From the NCBI GenBank assembly GCA_029239875.1, contig JARBUD010000024.1, positions 1 through 63,743 of the forward strand: a stretch of DNA of 63,743 nt, read 5' to 3'. The translations under genes were made by a program, and so were the position numbers. Source of the DNA: Xanthobacteraceae bacterium. GTDB lineage: Bacteria; Pseudomonadota; Alphaproteobacteria; Rhizobiales; Xanthobacteraceae. Of the stretch, positions 55,770-63,743 are shown in pieces (position 1 is the stretch's first letter; every line of letters starts with the position of its first letter). The notes under the pieces are model-generated. The model saw nothing but the letters and a program-made list of their open reading frames with translations. It was not told the DNA's origin and ran no database searches.

Positions 55770-55796
55770 GCGGTTGCGTCCTAATGCGGGGCGCCG

Positions 55797-56618
55797 TCAG
55801 CGCGCCGCGACCATGAGGGTCGGGTGCAGCAGGGGTCCGGCGGACACCAGTGCCCCGTGCCGCGGCACCGGCGCGTTATAGGCAAGCGGACGGCCATCCA
55901 GCGTGGTCAGGCGCCCGCCTGCTTCGTGCACCAAAAGGTCCGCGGCGGCAAGGTCCCAGTCGTTCCCGTTGGGTGACGCCAATGCCGCATCCAGCTCGCC
56001 CGTCGCCACCCGGGCGATGCGCAGCGCCAGCGAGCGGATGCGCGGCACACGATGCAGCGTGCCGTCGCGGTCGATGTGATCGACGAAGGGCGCCGGGCCG
56101 TCGACCGTCGCGCCGGCCATCTCCGCCATCTGCGACACCTCGATCGGCCGGCCGTTGCGGGTGGCGCCGCCGCCCCGCACGGCGATGAACAGCTCGTCGG
56201 TGATCGGCGCGAACAGCGCACCGGCAATGGGCCGACCATCCTCGACGAGGGCCGCCTCGACACACCAATCCTGGCCGCCGGCCATATAGGCGCGCGTGCC
56301 GTCGATCGGGTCGACGATCCACACCCGCTTGCGCGACAGGCGCGAGGGCTCGTCCACCGTCTCCTCGGAGAGCCAGCCATATTCCGGGCCGATGAGGCTG
56401 AGCCGCTCGCGCAGCATCACGTCGACGGCGAGGTCCGCCTCGGTGACGGGCGAGGCGTTGTGCTTCGACCAGGACTTCACGCCCTCGCGGAACATGGCGA
56501 CGGCCACCGCGCCGGCGGCGACCACCGCATCCGCCAGATGCCGCGCGGCGATGGCCGGGTCGGCGAGCGGGTCCGGGCGAGGCACGTCGGGGGCGGAAAT
56601 GGGATATGGCTCCATCAT
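55797..56618 (-). CDS. cysQ: 3'(2'),5'-bisphosphate nucleotidase CysQ / inositol monophosphatase family
   Basis: A 273-residue Mg-dependent phosphatase. Metal motifs are WLSEETVDEPSRL near 78, VWIVDPIDGTRAY near 97-109 (the DPIDGT signature) and ASPNGNDWDLAAADLLVHEAGG near 215-237. CysQ removes the 3'-phosphate from PAP. Its place at the start of the lipid A cluster also occurs in relatives. An inositol or other phosphomonoesterase activity cannot be excluded from sequence alone. Confidence 0.92.
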   Translation of the reverse strand: MMEPYPISAPDVPRPDPLADPAIAARHLADAVVAAGAVAVAMFREGVKSWSKHNASPVTEADLAVDVMLRERLSLIGPEYGWLSEETVDEPSRLSRKRVWIVDPIDGTRAYMAGGQDWCVEAALVEDGRPIAGALFAPITDELFIAVRGGGATRNGRPIEVSQMAEMAGATVDGPAPFVDHIDRDGTLHRVPRIRSLALRIARVATGELDAALASPNGNDWDLAAADLLVHEAGGRLTTLDGRPLAYNAPVPRHGALVSAGPLLHPTLMVAAR

Positions 56619-56819
56619 CGGGGATTAGTCGGCACAGGCAGGATGCGCAACCGCCATGTCGGCATTGGCGGCGGTTTCGACAAGGTTTCATCAAGCATAG
56701 GGGCCGATACCGGCCGCGAAGAAACGGTCAACCATGTCCCTTAAGCGGGTTCAGGGTACCGGGCGACTAGGGTGCTCCCACGACCGAGGCCATAGAGCCG
56801 GAAAATCGGCGGGGAGAGC

Positions 56820-57416
56820 ATGATGCGTCAGCAGAAGGCGGAGGCCTGGCCTCACGATCCAGCCTATCCCTATGTCACGCTGGAACGTCCGAACGGTGCG
56901 GAGGGATGGCCGCTCCTGTTCCAGTCGCTCGATCCGGGCGCCGACGACGGCGTGCGGCTCATCGCGCTATGGCCCGACGCGGTGGCGCTGCGCCGCCGCG
57001 TCGCCGGCCTGCCGATGAAGATCGAGCGGCCGCTCAGCGACTATGAAGGGCTGGCGGTGGCCCTGCTCGATCCGGAAGGCGACGACGAGGGCGTCGCCAT
57101 CGTGCTGGTGCATGCCGATCCAGCCCTGTCGGTGACGCTCTACAGCGCGCCGCATATCGACGACGTGGTGGCGGAATGGCGCGGCTGGAGCGAGGCCCTG
57201 AGCCTGCCCATGCTGGTGACCGAGGCCGACGGCACAAGCCGTCCGGCCTATCCGATGATCGGATGCCTCACCGTCGCGGCAGTCAGGGCGCGCCGGCCGC
57301 GCCGCGGGCCGCTGAAGCACCGCCGCCCCAGCGTCTATCGCCGCCGCGCCGCCGGACGGCCGCTCGCCGGCCTCGACGTGCATCGCGGCGAGCGCGAGCT
57401 GATCGCCAGAGACTGA
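56820..57416 (+). CDS. Hypothetical protein, DUF6101-like
   Basis: A 198-residue soluble protein with no signal. The middle part contains DAVALRRRVAGLPMKIERPL, YEGLAVALLDP and VVAEWRGWSEALSLPMLVTEADG, which resembles the Rhizobiales family DUF6101 (PilZ-like in its beta pattern). The C-terminal 50 residues are strongly basic (RARRPRRGPLKHRRPSVYRR), possibly for nucleic-acid or membrane contact. The name is from memory of the pattern. It diverges from cysQ; GGGGAG precedes the ATG. Confidence 0.7.
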   Translation: MMRQQKAEAWPHDPAYPYVTLERPNGAEGWPLLFQSLDPGADDGVRLIALWPDAVALRRRVAGLPMKIERPLSDYEGLAVALLDPEGDDEGVAIVLVHADPALSVTLYSAPHIDDVVAEWRGWSEALSLPMLVTEADGTSRPAYPMIGCLTVAAVRARRPRRGPLKHRRPSVYRRRAAGRPLAGLDVHRGERELIARD

Positions 57417-57573
57417 ACGCGCGACGGACCGAGCCGCGCTCATCTTGAGGTATGCGCGGCCGACACCAATGCCGCGCCCTCGCCGGACGGCACCGGTGCT
57501 AAACTGGGCGTGCAATGAGACGGGCGACCGCCGTTCCGGGTGCGGGCGTCCGCCGCCTCGAGAGTCTCGACCC

Positions 57574-57924
57574 ATGAAGCATCTGTTGACCCCGCTCGCC
57601 GTCGCGCTGCTCATCGGCGCGATGCCGGCGGCGCACGCCTCGTCCTGCGGCGAGGCCGTGATCAAGACGCAGGCCGCGCTGGACAATTACATCGATGCGC
57701 TCGCCGCCAAGGGGCCGAGCGCCCCGGAGAGCACGGGCGCGCTGCTGAACCACGATCCCTCGCCCGGGGCCATTGCCCGCACCGAGGCCGAACTCGGCGA
57801 CGGCGACCAGGCGGAGCTGGGGCAGCAGGCGCTCGACCGCGCCCGCGCCGCCGAGGCAAAGGGCGACGCCGCCGCCTGCGAGGCGCAGGTGGCGAGGGCC
57901 CGCGCCGCCATCGGCCTCAAATAA
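57574..57924 (+). CDS. Small secreted hypothetical protein
   Basis: A 116-residue protein with a clear signal peptide (MKHLLTPLAVALLIGAMPA, cleavage after AHA near 22). The mature protein has one Cys near its start and one near 102 (ASSCGEAVIKTQAALDNYIDAL, ACEAQVARARAAI), which could form a disulphide across a helical hairpin. No family name is recognised. A longer in-frame start at 57445 is rejected because it would place 43 residues before the signal. Confidence 0.75.
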   Translation: MKHLLTPLAVALLIGAMPAAHASSCGEAVIKTQAALDNYIDALAAKGPSAPESTGALLNHDPSPGAIARTEAELGDGDQAELGQQALDRARAAEAKGDAAACEAQVARARAAIGLK

Positions 57925-57930
57925 TCCGGC

Positions 57931-58647
57931 TCACTCGCCGCCTTCCCGGGCCAGCGGCCGGATGAGATGGCCGTGGAACAGGAGGGCGAGGCCCGTCAGC
58001 ACGGCCAGCAGCAGGCACGCCCCCGCCATGGCCGGGATCAGCCCCGCCGCCGCCAGCAGCAGTGCCCCGATGCAGGCGCCGGCGACGAAGGACGCCCAGG
58101 AGCCGGCATAGGCGAGCGCCTCGGCCGGCCGCTCCTTGCCGCGCAGCCAGTGCGCCAGCGCCTGGCCGCAGCCGAACAGCGCGCCGGTGACGAAGCTCTT
58201 GCCGATGTCGGCGCCGGCGATGACCTGATGCACGTTGTTCTGCATGCCCATCGCCACCGCGACCGGCAGCAGCGACAGCTTGCCGACGCCGGCGGCGGTG
58301 AGCACCACCGCGAGCGCGAACAGCCCGACCTCGCTGCCGAGCACCGCGACCAGCTTCCATTCCTGCGCGGCGTCAGCCACCAGCGTGCCGAGGAGCGCGC
58401 CGACGATGAAGCCGGCGATGACGGAAAGCGTGACCAGGACGAGCGCCCACTGACCATCCGCGAGCTGGATGCCGAGCCGGGTGCTGTTGCCGCTCATGAA
58501 GGACAGGAACAGCCCGCCGAGATAGGCATAGCCTACCGCGTCGACGAAGCCGGCGACGATGGTGGCGAAGGTGGCGAACAGCAGCGGGCGGCCGCCCGCG
58601 CGGAACATCTGCATCCTCACCCCGGCTTTCTCGTCTTCGCAGTTCAT
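57931..58647 (-). CDS. YoaK-family membrane protein (DUF1275)
   Basis: A 238-residue protein with six hydrophobic segments. FATIVAGFVDAVGYAYLGGLFLSFMSGNSTRLG near 25-57 contains the family block GxxDAxxY-L and F-S-x-MSGN-T, and VAVAMGMQNNVHQVIAGADIG near 150-170 the second block. The role of DUF1275 is unknown; it is a distant relative of transporters. ATG 58647 or 58614 (MQMFRAGG) may be the start. It converges on the preceding secreted-protein gene with 6 bp between stops. Confidence 0.93.
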   Translation of the reverse strand: MNCEDEKAGVRMQMFRAGGRPLLFATFATIVAGFVDAVGYAYLGGLFLSFMSGNSTRLGIQLADGQWALVLVTLSVIAGFIVGALLGTLVADAAQEWKLVAVLGSEVGLFALAVVLTAAGVGKLSLLPVAVAMGMQNNVHQVIAGADIGKSFVTGALFGCGQALAHWLRGKERPAEALAYAGSWASFVAGACIGALLLAAAGLIPAMAGACLLLAVLTGLALLFHGHLIRPLAREGGE

Positions 58648-58739
58648 TTGGACGGGCGCGAAAAAGGGCGCCGGCTGGCGCCCTTTCCGCGAGCCGCGAT
58701 GCGGCTCGATGTCAGGCCAGGATCACGGGCAGACCGGAA

Positions 58740-59078
58740 TCACGGGCAGACATGGATCCAGCCGCCGCCCCAGGTGCGGCGCCAGAAGCAGCCCGGACGA
58801 ACCGGCGGCCCCCAGCCGCGCGCATAAGGCGGCACGTACCAGTTGTTCCAGTTCGGACGCCACCAGCAATGCCAGACGCCGCAGACCCAGCGCACATTCT
58901 CGGTGAGCGGGGCGGTGGCGGGCAGGACGATGGACGAGGTGCCGAGCGCCGGGGTGGCGACGGCGGCCTGGGCGGTGCCGCCGCCGAGGCTGGTGGCGAC
59001 GATCATGCCCAGCGCGAAGGCCGCGCCGAGGACGATCTTGCGGAGTGAAAGGAGGGAAGACACGGAAAGGCCACGCAT
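58740..59078 (-). CDS. Secreted tryptophan-rich protein (GCG_CRPN-like)
   Basis: A 112-residue protein with a signal peptide near 10-40 (LRKIVLGAAFALGMIVATSLG, cleavage after AQA). The last 51 residues carry ten tryptophans and four cysteines, for instance WVCGVWHCWWRPNW and FWRRTWGGGWIHVCP. It resembles the GCG_CRPN-type small proteins of Hyphomicrobiales that have Trp/Gly/Pro-rich ends, but the fit is partial. The function is unknown. ATG 59078 is chosen because the n-region begins there. Confidence 0.75.
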   Translation of the reverse strand: MRGLSVSSLLSLRKIVLGAAFALGMIVATSLGGGTAQAAVATPALGTSSIVLPATAPLTENVRWVCGVWHCWWRPNWNNWYVPPYARGWGPPVRPGCFWRRTWGGGWIHVCP

Positions 59079-59214
59079 GAAGCACTCCCGAGCGTTGAAG
59101 ACCGACACCGAAACGATAGCACGCCGCTTGCCCGACGCCAGTCGTAACCCCATGGGACAGCGAAAAAAATCTGGCTGGAGCGGCCCCGGCCGCCGGGAGC
59201 CGGCCCTGTCCGCG

Positions 59215-59760
59215 TCAGGGCAGGCCGGCGCCGGTGCCGCTGAGCAAGGCGAGACCGACCAGGCCGCCGCCCAGTACCAGGATGGCGGGGTTGACCTTTT
59301 TCACGAAGTAGACCCCGGCGAACACCGCCACCGCGATGAGAATGGTGAGGGTGCCGTCGATGGCGGTGCGGGCGATGGAAATGGTGCCGGCCGCCATCAG
59401 GCCGACCACCAGCGGCGCCATGCCCTGCTGCAGCGAGCGCCGCCAGGGCGAGCCCTCGAAATGGTCCCACACCCGCGAGGCGCCCCAGGAGATGACGCCC
59501 GCCGGCACGAAGAAGCCGAGGAAGGCGAGCAGCGCCCCGACATAGCCGGTGACATGGTAGCCGATGACGATGACCATCAGCATGTTCGGCCCCGGCACGA
59601 CCTGGCCGAGGCCGTATATGTCGCGGAAGCCGTCGTCGGTCAGCCAGTGATGGCTCTCCACCACCAGCGCCTTGGTCTCCGGCAGCACGGCGGCGCCGCC
59701 GCCCACCGCCAGTATGGAGAGCAGCGCGAAGACGCCGAGGACGGAGAGATTCTCGTTCAT
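59215..59760 (-). CDS. Chromate transporter half-protein (second of pair 2)
   Basis: A 181-residue membrane protein with one ChrA domain. It has LLSILAVGGGAAVLPETKALVV near 13-34 and GLGQVVPGPNMLMVIVIGYHVTG near 50-72 (PGPN motif). Its ATG overlaps the stop of the preceding half as ATGA. The pair is homologous in design to that at 35750-36861, though the sequences differ. Whether chromate is the substrate is not known. Confidence 0.9.
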   Translation of the reverse strand: MNENLSVLGVFALLSILAVGGGAAVLPETKALVVESHHWLTDDGFRDIYGLGQVVPGPNMLMVIVIGYHVTGYVGALLAFLGFFVPAGVISWGASRVWDHFEGSPWRRSLQQGMAPLVVGLMAAGTISIARTAIDGTLTILIAVAVFAGVYFVKKVNPAILVLGGGLVGLALLSGTGAGLP

Positions 59761-60389
59761 TCGGACGATCCCCCCGGCGCATCGGCGGCCTGCCGGCGCG
59801 GCCGGTAGAGGAAGACCGCGACCGGCCCGACGGTCAGCAGCACCCAGACCAGCGAGATGTGCAGGAAGCTCACCATGCCGACGGTGACGAGGATGATGAC
59901 GATGTCGACCAGGCTGCCGAGCTGCTTGCGGCCGATCTGCAGCGTCACCGCCGACAGCATCCCCACCGCCGCCGCGCCGACGCCGACCAGCGCCGCGTTG
60001 ACATAAGGATTGGAGGCGTTGGCGGCATAGGCGACGCCGAGGATGAGCACCATCGTGCCGCCCGGCAGGGTGATGCCGAGGAAGGCGATGATCGAGCCCC
60101 ACACGCCGCGCAGCCGGTCGCCGACGATGATGCTCATATTGGTGGCGTTCAGCCCCGGCAGCGCCTGCGAGATCTCCAGCGCCGAGAGGAAGTGCTCCTC
60201 GTCGAGCCAGCGCTTGCGGATGACCAGCCCGGCCCGCAGATAGGCCACCACGCCGCCGCCGAAGCTGACCGCGCCGATGCCGAGGAAGGTGAGGAAGATG
60301 TCCCACAGCCTCACGTCGCGCGGCACCGCATAGGGCGCCGCTTCGGTGTCGGGAGCGGCGCCCGGTCCGGGCTGCGCGGGCGTGTTCAT
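59757..60389 (-). CDS. Chromate transporter half-protein (first of pair 2)
   Basis: A 210-residue membrane protein with the other ChrA domain. TFLGIGAVSFGGGVVAYLRAGLV near 34-56 and ALEISQALPGLNATNMSIIVGDRLRG near 70-95 are the family blocks; the usual PGP(N) is PGLN here. About 20 polar Pro/Ala-rich residues precede the first membrane segment. The two halves overlap by four bases and likely assemble as one carrier. Confidence 0.9.
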   Translation of the reverse strand: MNTPAQPGPGAAPDTEAAPYAVPRDVRLWDIFLTFLGIGAVSFGGGVVAYLRAGLVIRKRWLDEEHFLSALEISQALPGLNATNMSIIVGDRLRGVWGSIIAFLGITLPGGTMVLILGVAYAANASNPYVNAALVGVGAAAVGMLSAVTLQIGRKQLGSLVDIVIILVTVGMVSFLHISLVWVLLTVGPVAVFLYRPRRQAADAPGGSSE

Positions 60390-60410
60390 GCGGGGAACTC
60401 GCGAGGAGGA

Positions 60411-61253
60411 TCAGCTTTCGTGGCTGGCCACGAGCTGCTTGCCGAAATTGTAGACCAGCGCCGTCTTGGTGGCGCCGAGCTTCACCCATTCGGGGGCATG
60501 GGTCTGCGCCGCCTTGAAGAACTCCTCCGAGCGGGCGCGCGCCTTCACGTGCACCTCGTCATAGCGGTCGAACTTCGCCTGAAAGGCGAACTCGCCGATG
60601 ATCGAGGTCTCGGTCGCGCGGTCGCGCCAGACCGAGATGGTCGCCTTGGCGACGAGCCCGTGGCCGAAGTCGAAGGAGCCGACATTCACCTGCACTTCCT
60701 CAACCGACAGGTTGTTCACCAGGGAGATCTTCTTCTCCTTGTCGCTCGGACAGTGGGCGGCGAGCTCGGGGAACACCGTGGTGATGCGCTCCAGCCCCTC
60801 GTCCAGCACCAGGCCGGGGCTGAGCAGCACGCAATTATGCGAGTAGAGCGAGCGGATGCCCCCCAGGCTGTCCTTCGCCGGCAGCAGCTCTTCCTTGAAC
60901 TTGATGTCGGCCTTGCCGCTCAGATGCGGGATGACGTCGACCGCGGCGGCCGCCGAAAGGTCCGGATGGCGGAACTTCAGCGCCAGCTCGTGCTCGTGGT
61001 CGGGCCAGCCATCGGTGTAGAAGGTGCGCTTCCGCAGGATGAAGGCGTTGCGGTAAAGGTCGTAGTCGGGCGTGTCGTAGAACAGCACCTCGCGGACCTG
61101 CCGCTTGAAGCCGTCCTTGTTGGTGGCGACGCCGACCTTGAACTCGGGTGCGATCAGGCACAGCTTATGCCAGTACACCTCGAACTGATGGGGGTCGAAG
61201 AAGCGTTCCGGCCGAAGCAGGATCTTGTATTCGCGGTAGTGAATATCGTCCAT
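60411..61253 (-). CDS. CYTH-like (triphosphate-tunnel-fold) hypothetical protein
   Basis: A 280-residue protein of no certain family. The pattern HYREYKILLRPE at the start, FYDTPDYDLYRNAFILRKRTF near 58-78, HELALKFRHPDL near 87-98 and IKFKEELLP near 117 fits the CYTH fold: a run of beta strands with alternating charged residues and a YxTPxxxLxxxxxxLRxR block. CYTH proteins bind triphosphate or polyphosphate with divalent metal. The EXEXK motif is imperfect (REYK), so enzyme activity is not assured. It starts 21 bp before the ChrA pair in the same direction. Confidence 0.6.
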   Translation of the reverse strand: MDDIHYREYKILLRPERFFDPHQFEVYWHKLCLIAPEFKVGVATNKDGFKRQVREVLFYDTPDYDLYRNAFILRKRTFYTDGWPDHEHELALKFRHPDLSAAAAVDVIPHLSGKADIKFKEELLPAKDSLGGIRSLYSHNCVLLSPGLVLDEGLERITTVFPELAAHCPSDKEKKISLVNNLSVEEVQVNVGSFDFGHGLVAKATISVWRDRATETSIIGEFAFQAKFDRYDEVHVKARARSEEFFKAAQTHAPEWVKLGATKTALVYNFGKQLVASHES

Positions 61254-61474
61254 CGCAGGCCCCGCAGACGGCCGCTTGCCGCACGCCCAACGTCAAGCTT
61301 TACGCCGCCCCTCGGTCGCCGACAAGGCCGGGTCACGTGCCCGTCATACGCGGCGGCTACCGGCGAGGTACCTTGAAGAAGGCGGCTGAAATGTGATCCA
61401 AGGAAGCTGAATGCCGATCGGCGCCTGCGGAACGGTCGCCCGACCCTCGATCCCGCGAGAAGAGAGACAGCACC

Positions 61475-62446
61475 ATGCCCTCCAAGCTCGACCAATTGCG
61501 TGCCATGACCGTCGTCGTCTCCGACACCGGCGACATCGAGACGGTGCGCCGGCTGAAGCCGCAGGACTGCACCACCAACCCGACCCTGCTGCTCAAGGCC
61601 GCCGAGATGCCGGCCTATGCCAGCCTCGTCGACGAGGCGATCGACTGGGGCCGTCGCCAGGGCGGCTCGCACGAGGCGGTGACCAGCGCCACCTGCGACC
61701 GGCTGGCGCTGAACTTCGGCGCCGAGCTCTCCACCATCGTGCCGGGCCGGGTGTCCACCGAGGTCGACGCCGACCTCTCCTTCGACACCCAGGCGACGCT
61801 CGCCAAGGCCCGCTCCTTCATCGCCGCCTATGAGGCGCGCGGCGTCGGGCGCGAGCGCATCCTCATCAAGGTCGCCTCGACCTGGGAGGGCATCCGCGCC
61901 GCCGAGGTGCTGCAGAAGGAAGGCATCGACTGCAACCTGACGCTGCTGTTCTCGCTCACCCAGGCCGCCGCCGCCGCCGATGCCGGTGCCTTCCTGATCT
62001 CGCCCTTCGTAGGCCGCATCCTCGACTGGCACGTGAAGGCAGGCGAAGGCCCGTTCACCGCCGAGACCGATCCGGGCGTGAAGTCGGTGCGGCAGATCTA
62101 CGCCTATTACAAGAAGCATGGCCTACCGACCGTGGTCATGGGCGCCTCCTTCCGCAACACCGGCGAGATCGAGGCGCTGGCCGGCTGCGACCGCCTCACC
62201 ATCGGCCCGGCGCTGCTCGACCAGCTGGCGGCCGATGACGGCGTGCTGGAGCGCAAGCTCGATCCCGCCAACACCGAGGGCGCGCCGGCGAAGCTCAGCC
62301 TCGACGAGAAGGCGTTCCGCTTCGCCCTCAACGAGGACCAGATGGCCACCGAGAAGCTCTCGGAAGGCATCCGCCTCTTCGTCAAGGACCTGCGCACGCT
62401 GCGCGGCCTCGTCGCCAAGCGTCTGGAAGGGGCGCAGGCGGCCTGA
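61475..62446 (+). CDS. tal: Transaldolase
   Basis: A 323-residue TalB-type transaldolase. The segments [15 protein letters not shown] near 30-44, [19 protein letters not shown] near 128-146 with the Schiff-base Lys, and [32 protein letters not shown] are diagnostic. It moves a dihydroxyacetone unit in the non-oxidative pentose phosphate pathway. It is a single gene; AGAGAGACAGCACC precedes its ATG. Confidence 0.97.
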   Translation: MPSKLDQLRAMTVVVSDTGDIETVRRLKPQDCTTNPTLLLKAAEMPAYASLVDEAIDWGRRQGGSHEAVTSATCDRLALNFGAELSTIVPGRVSTEVDADLSFDTQATLAKARSFIAAYEARGVGRERILIKVASTWEGIRAAEVLQKEGIDCNLTLLFSLTQAAAAADAGAFLISPFVGRILDWHVKAGEGPFTAETDPGVKSVRQIYAYYKKHGLPTVVMGASFRNTGEIEALAGCDRLTIGPALLDQLAADDGVLERKLDPANTEGAPAKLSLDEKAFRFALNEDQMATEKLSEGIRLFVKDLRTLRGLVAKRLEGAQAA

Positions 62447-62522
62447 TAGAAGCGGGCCGACAGAAGCAGCTTTTCGGAGGAGGGCGCCCGCCCTCCTCGC
62501 CCATCCTTCCGCGTGCCCTTCC

Positions 62523-63281
62523 ATGATCGCTCCCGACCTCGGCTTCGTGCTCGCCGCCGGCATGGCGGCGTTCTTCGTCGGCATGAGCAAGGGCGGGGTA
62601 CCGATGATCGGCGGCCTCGCCGTGCCGACCATGGCGTTGTTCATGTCGCCGATCACCGCCGCCGGCCTGCTGCTGCCGGTCTATGTCATCAGCGACATGT
62701 TCGGCGTCTGGGCCTACCGACGCGATTTCTCCGGCCGCAACCTCGCCATTCTCATCCCGGCTTCCACGCTCGGCATCGGCATCGGCTGGGCCACCGCCTC
62801 CATCGTCACCGAGGCGATGGTGATGCTGATCGTCGGCGGCGTGGGGATCACCTTCTGCCTGATGCGCTGGTTCGGCGGCGCGGGCAGGGTGGCGCGCCCG
62901 GCAGACCTGCCGCGGGGCGTCTTCTGGGGCGCGGTGTCGGGCTTCACCAGCTTCGTCAGCCATGCCGGCGGGCCGCCCTACCAGATGTATGTGGTGCCGC
63001 AGAAATTGCCGAAGATGGTCTATGCTGGCACCACCACCCTCACCTTCGCCGTGGTCAACGCCCTGAAGCTGGTGCCCTATTGGGCGCTCGGCCAGCTCAA
63101 CGCCGGCAACCTCGCCGTCACCGCGCTGCTTGTCCCGGTGGCGGTGGCGGCGACCTTCGTCGGGGTGAGGCTGACCCGCGTGCTGCCCGAGCAGCTGTTC
63201 TACCGGCTGGTGGTGGGGGCGCTGTTCCTGATCTCGCTCAAGCTCACCTGGGACGGGGCGAGCGAGATGCTCGGCTTCTGA
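62523..63281 (+). CDS. TauE/SafE-family sulfite exporter-like protein
   Basis: A 252-residue membrane protein with about eight hydrophobic segments. FVGMSKGGVPMIGGLAVPTMALFMSP near 18-42 is the first repeat of the TauE/SafE family, and GFTSFVSHAGGPPYQMYVVPQ near 139-159 the second. Members export sulfite, sulfoacetate or other organic anions; the substrate here is unknown. It follows tal by about 75 bp and stops 3 bp before the convergent MFS gene. Confidence 0.93.
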   Translation: MIAPDLGFVLAAGMAAFFVGMSKGGVPMIGGLAVPTMALFMSPITAAGLLLPVYVISDMFGVWAYRRDFSGRNLAILIPASTLGIGIGWATASIVTEAMVMLIVGGVGITFCLMRWFGGAGRVARPADLPRGVFWGAVSGFTSFVSHAGGPPYQMYVVPQKLPKMVYAGTTTLTFAVVNALKLVPYWALGQLNAGNLAVTALLVPVAVAATFVGVRLTRVLPEQLFYRLVVGALFLISLKLTWDGASEMLGF

Positions 63282-63284
63282 ACG

Positions 63285-63743
63285 CTAGTCCTCGACCGGG
63301 CGCGCCATCAGCGCCGCGCACCAGAAGCCGGCGGCGAACACCACCGAGAAGACGATGACGGTGACCAGCACCGGGTCGTAGGAGCCGGCGGCGGTCCACA
63401 GCACGGCGAGGCCCACCGGCGCCAGCGCGCGCGAGATCATGGCCGGCATGGCCAGCGCCCCGTTCACCGCGCCATAGGCGCGCCTCGTCAGCAACTCGGG
63501 CACGACGAGGCCGCGCACGATGGTGACGAGGCCGTTCGCCACGCCGAGCGCAAGGGCGAACAGCGCCACCCATTCGAAATGCGGCGGCATGAACTCCAGC
63601 GCCAGGAAGGCGACGGGGAAGATCGCCACGATGACCGAGCCGACCACGCGTACCGGCACCCGCGGCGCCAGCACCGAGACGGCGACGCGCCCGGCCACCT
63701 GCGCCGGGCCGATCAGCGCGATGGCGCTGACCACGCTCGCCGT
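63285..63743 (-). CDS. MFS transporter, C-terminal part (gene runs out of the window)
   Basis: The last 152 codons of a membrane protein; the reading frame stays open to the right edge. Five hydrophobic segments are visible, with RVVGSVIVAIFPVAFLALEFMPP and ALGVANGLVTIVRGLVVPELLTRRAYGAVNGALA. The latter is the pattern of the last MFS helices and loop in the branch that includes arsenic- and drug-transport relatives. The family call is moderate because only the C-terminal half is seen. Confidence 0.8.
   Translation of the reverse strand, partial: TASVVSAIALIGPAQVAGRVAVSVLAPRVPVRVVGSVIVAIFPVAFLALEFMPPHFEWVALFALALGVANGLVTIVRGLVVPELLTRRAYGAVNGALAMPAMISRALAPVGLAVLWTAAGSYDPVLVTVIVFSVVFAAGFWCAALMARPVED

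Overview
The window is about 64 kb of high-GC chromosomal DNA from an alphaproteobacterium of the order Hyphomicrobiales (Rhizobiales). The evidence is a set of small families typical of that order (DUF2093, DUF4170, TIGR02301, MmcB, DUF3096), the gene orders dnaK-dnaJ-pmtA and phoR-pst-phoUB beside a PPK2, and a lipid A cluster cysQ-DUF4170-DUF374-waaA-lpxK. Proteins look closest in style to Xanthobacteraceae-like bacteria (Ancylobacter, Starkeya, Xanthobacter), but the genus is inference. I found no rRNA, tRNA, CRISPR array, prophage or classical insertion sequence. This is mostly core chromosome, with accessory character concentrated in a few intergenic spaces.

Layout. 1-3.3 kb: the end of a PHB depolymerase gene, a LysR regulator divergent from an SDR oxidoreductase, and an Ada methyltransferase. 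3.5-11.4 kb: a phosphate regulon, phoR-pstSCAB-phoU-phoB, read leftward, with a clear Pho box of three 11-bp repeats before pstS; a polyphosphate kinase 2 diverges from phoR. 11.4-20.9 kb: a secreted DUF4412-like protein, an MprF-like membrane protein, the Kup potassium transporter, a TetR regulator with a likely operator, an overlapping GST-queG-SDR operon, a VOC protein and a TIM-barrel isomerase. 21-27.8 kb: dnaK with an RpoH-type promoter, dnaJ, pmtA, an FMN reductase, pyrF, a double DUF1330 protein and rpsU. 28-37.5 kb: small Rhizobiales proteins, a NUDIX hydrolase, the dapE-dapD-HAD-argB lysine/arginine group, a MATE exporter, a split chromate-transporter pair and MmcB. 37.7-50.3 kb: mutS, a StbD/StbE-type toxin-antitoxin pair, a GIY-YIG nuclease framed by perfect inverted repeats, ppdK, DoxX, DUF3096, and glyQ-MFS-glyS. 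50.5-63.7 kb: xseA, the lipid A/Kdo cluster, several hypothetical proteins, a second split ChrA pair, a CYTH-like protein, transaldolase, TauE/SafE and the end of an MFS gene.

How genes work together. PhoR/PhoB sense and control phosphate, PstSCAB imports it, PhoU gates the signal, and PPK2 links phosphate to polyphosphate and nucleotides. The lipid A cluster finishes the inner core (LpxK kinase, WaaA Kdo transfer). DnaK/DnaJ form the heat-shock chaperone pair, and PmtA makes phosphatidylcholine. DapD and DapE are consecutive steps to diaminopimelate.

The most unusual feature is a set of intergenic palindromic repeats of at least four families. One family (arm of 32-35 nt) occurs as head-to-head doublets or single arms between genes. 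At 41209-41594 two identical inverted arms enclose a one-domain GIY-YIG nuclease so tightly that its start codon abuts one arm. This unit is the best candidate for an undescribed repeat-maintenance or mobile system in the window.
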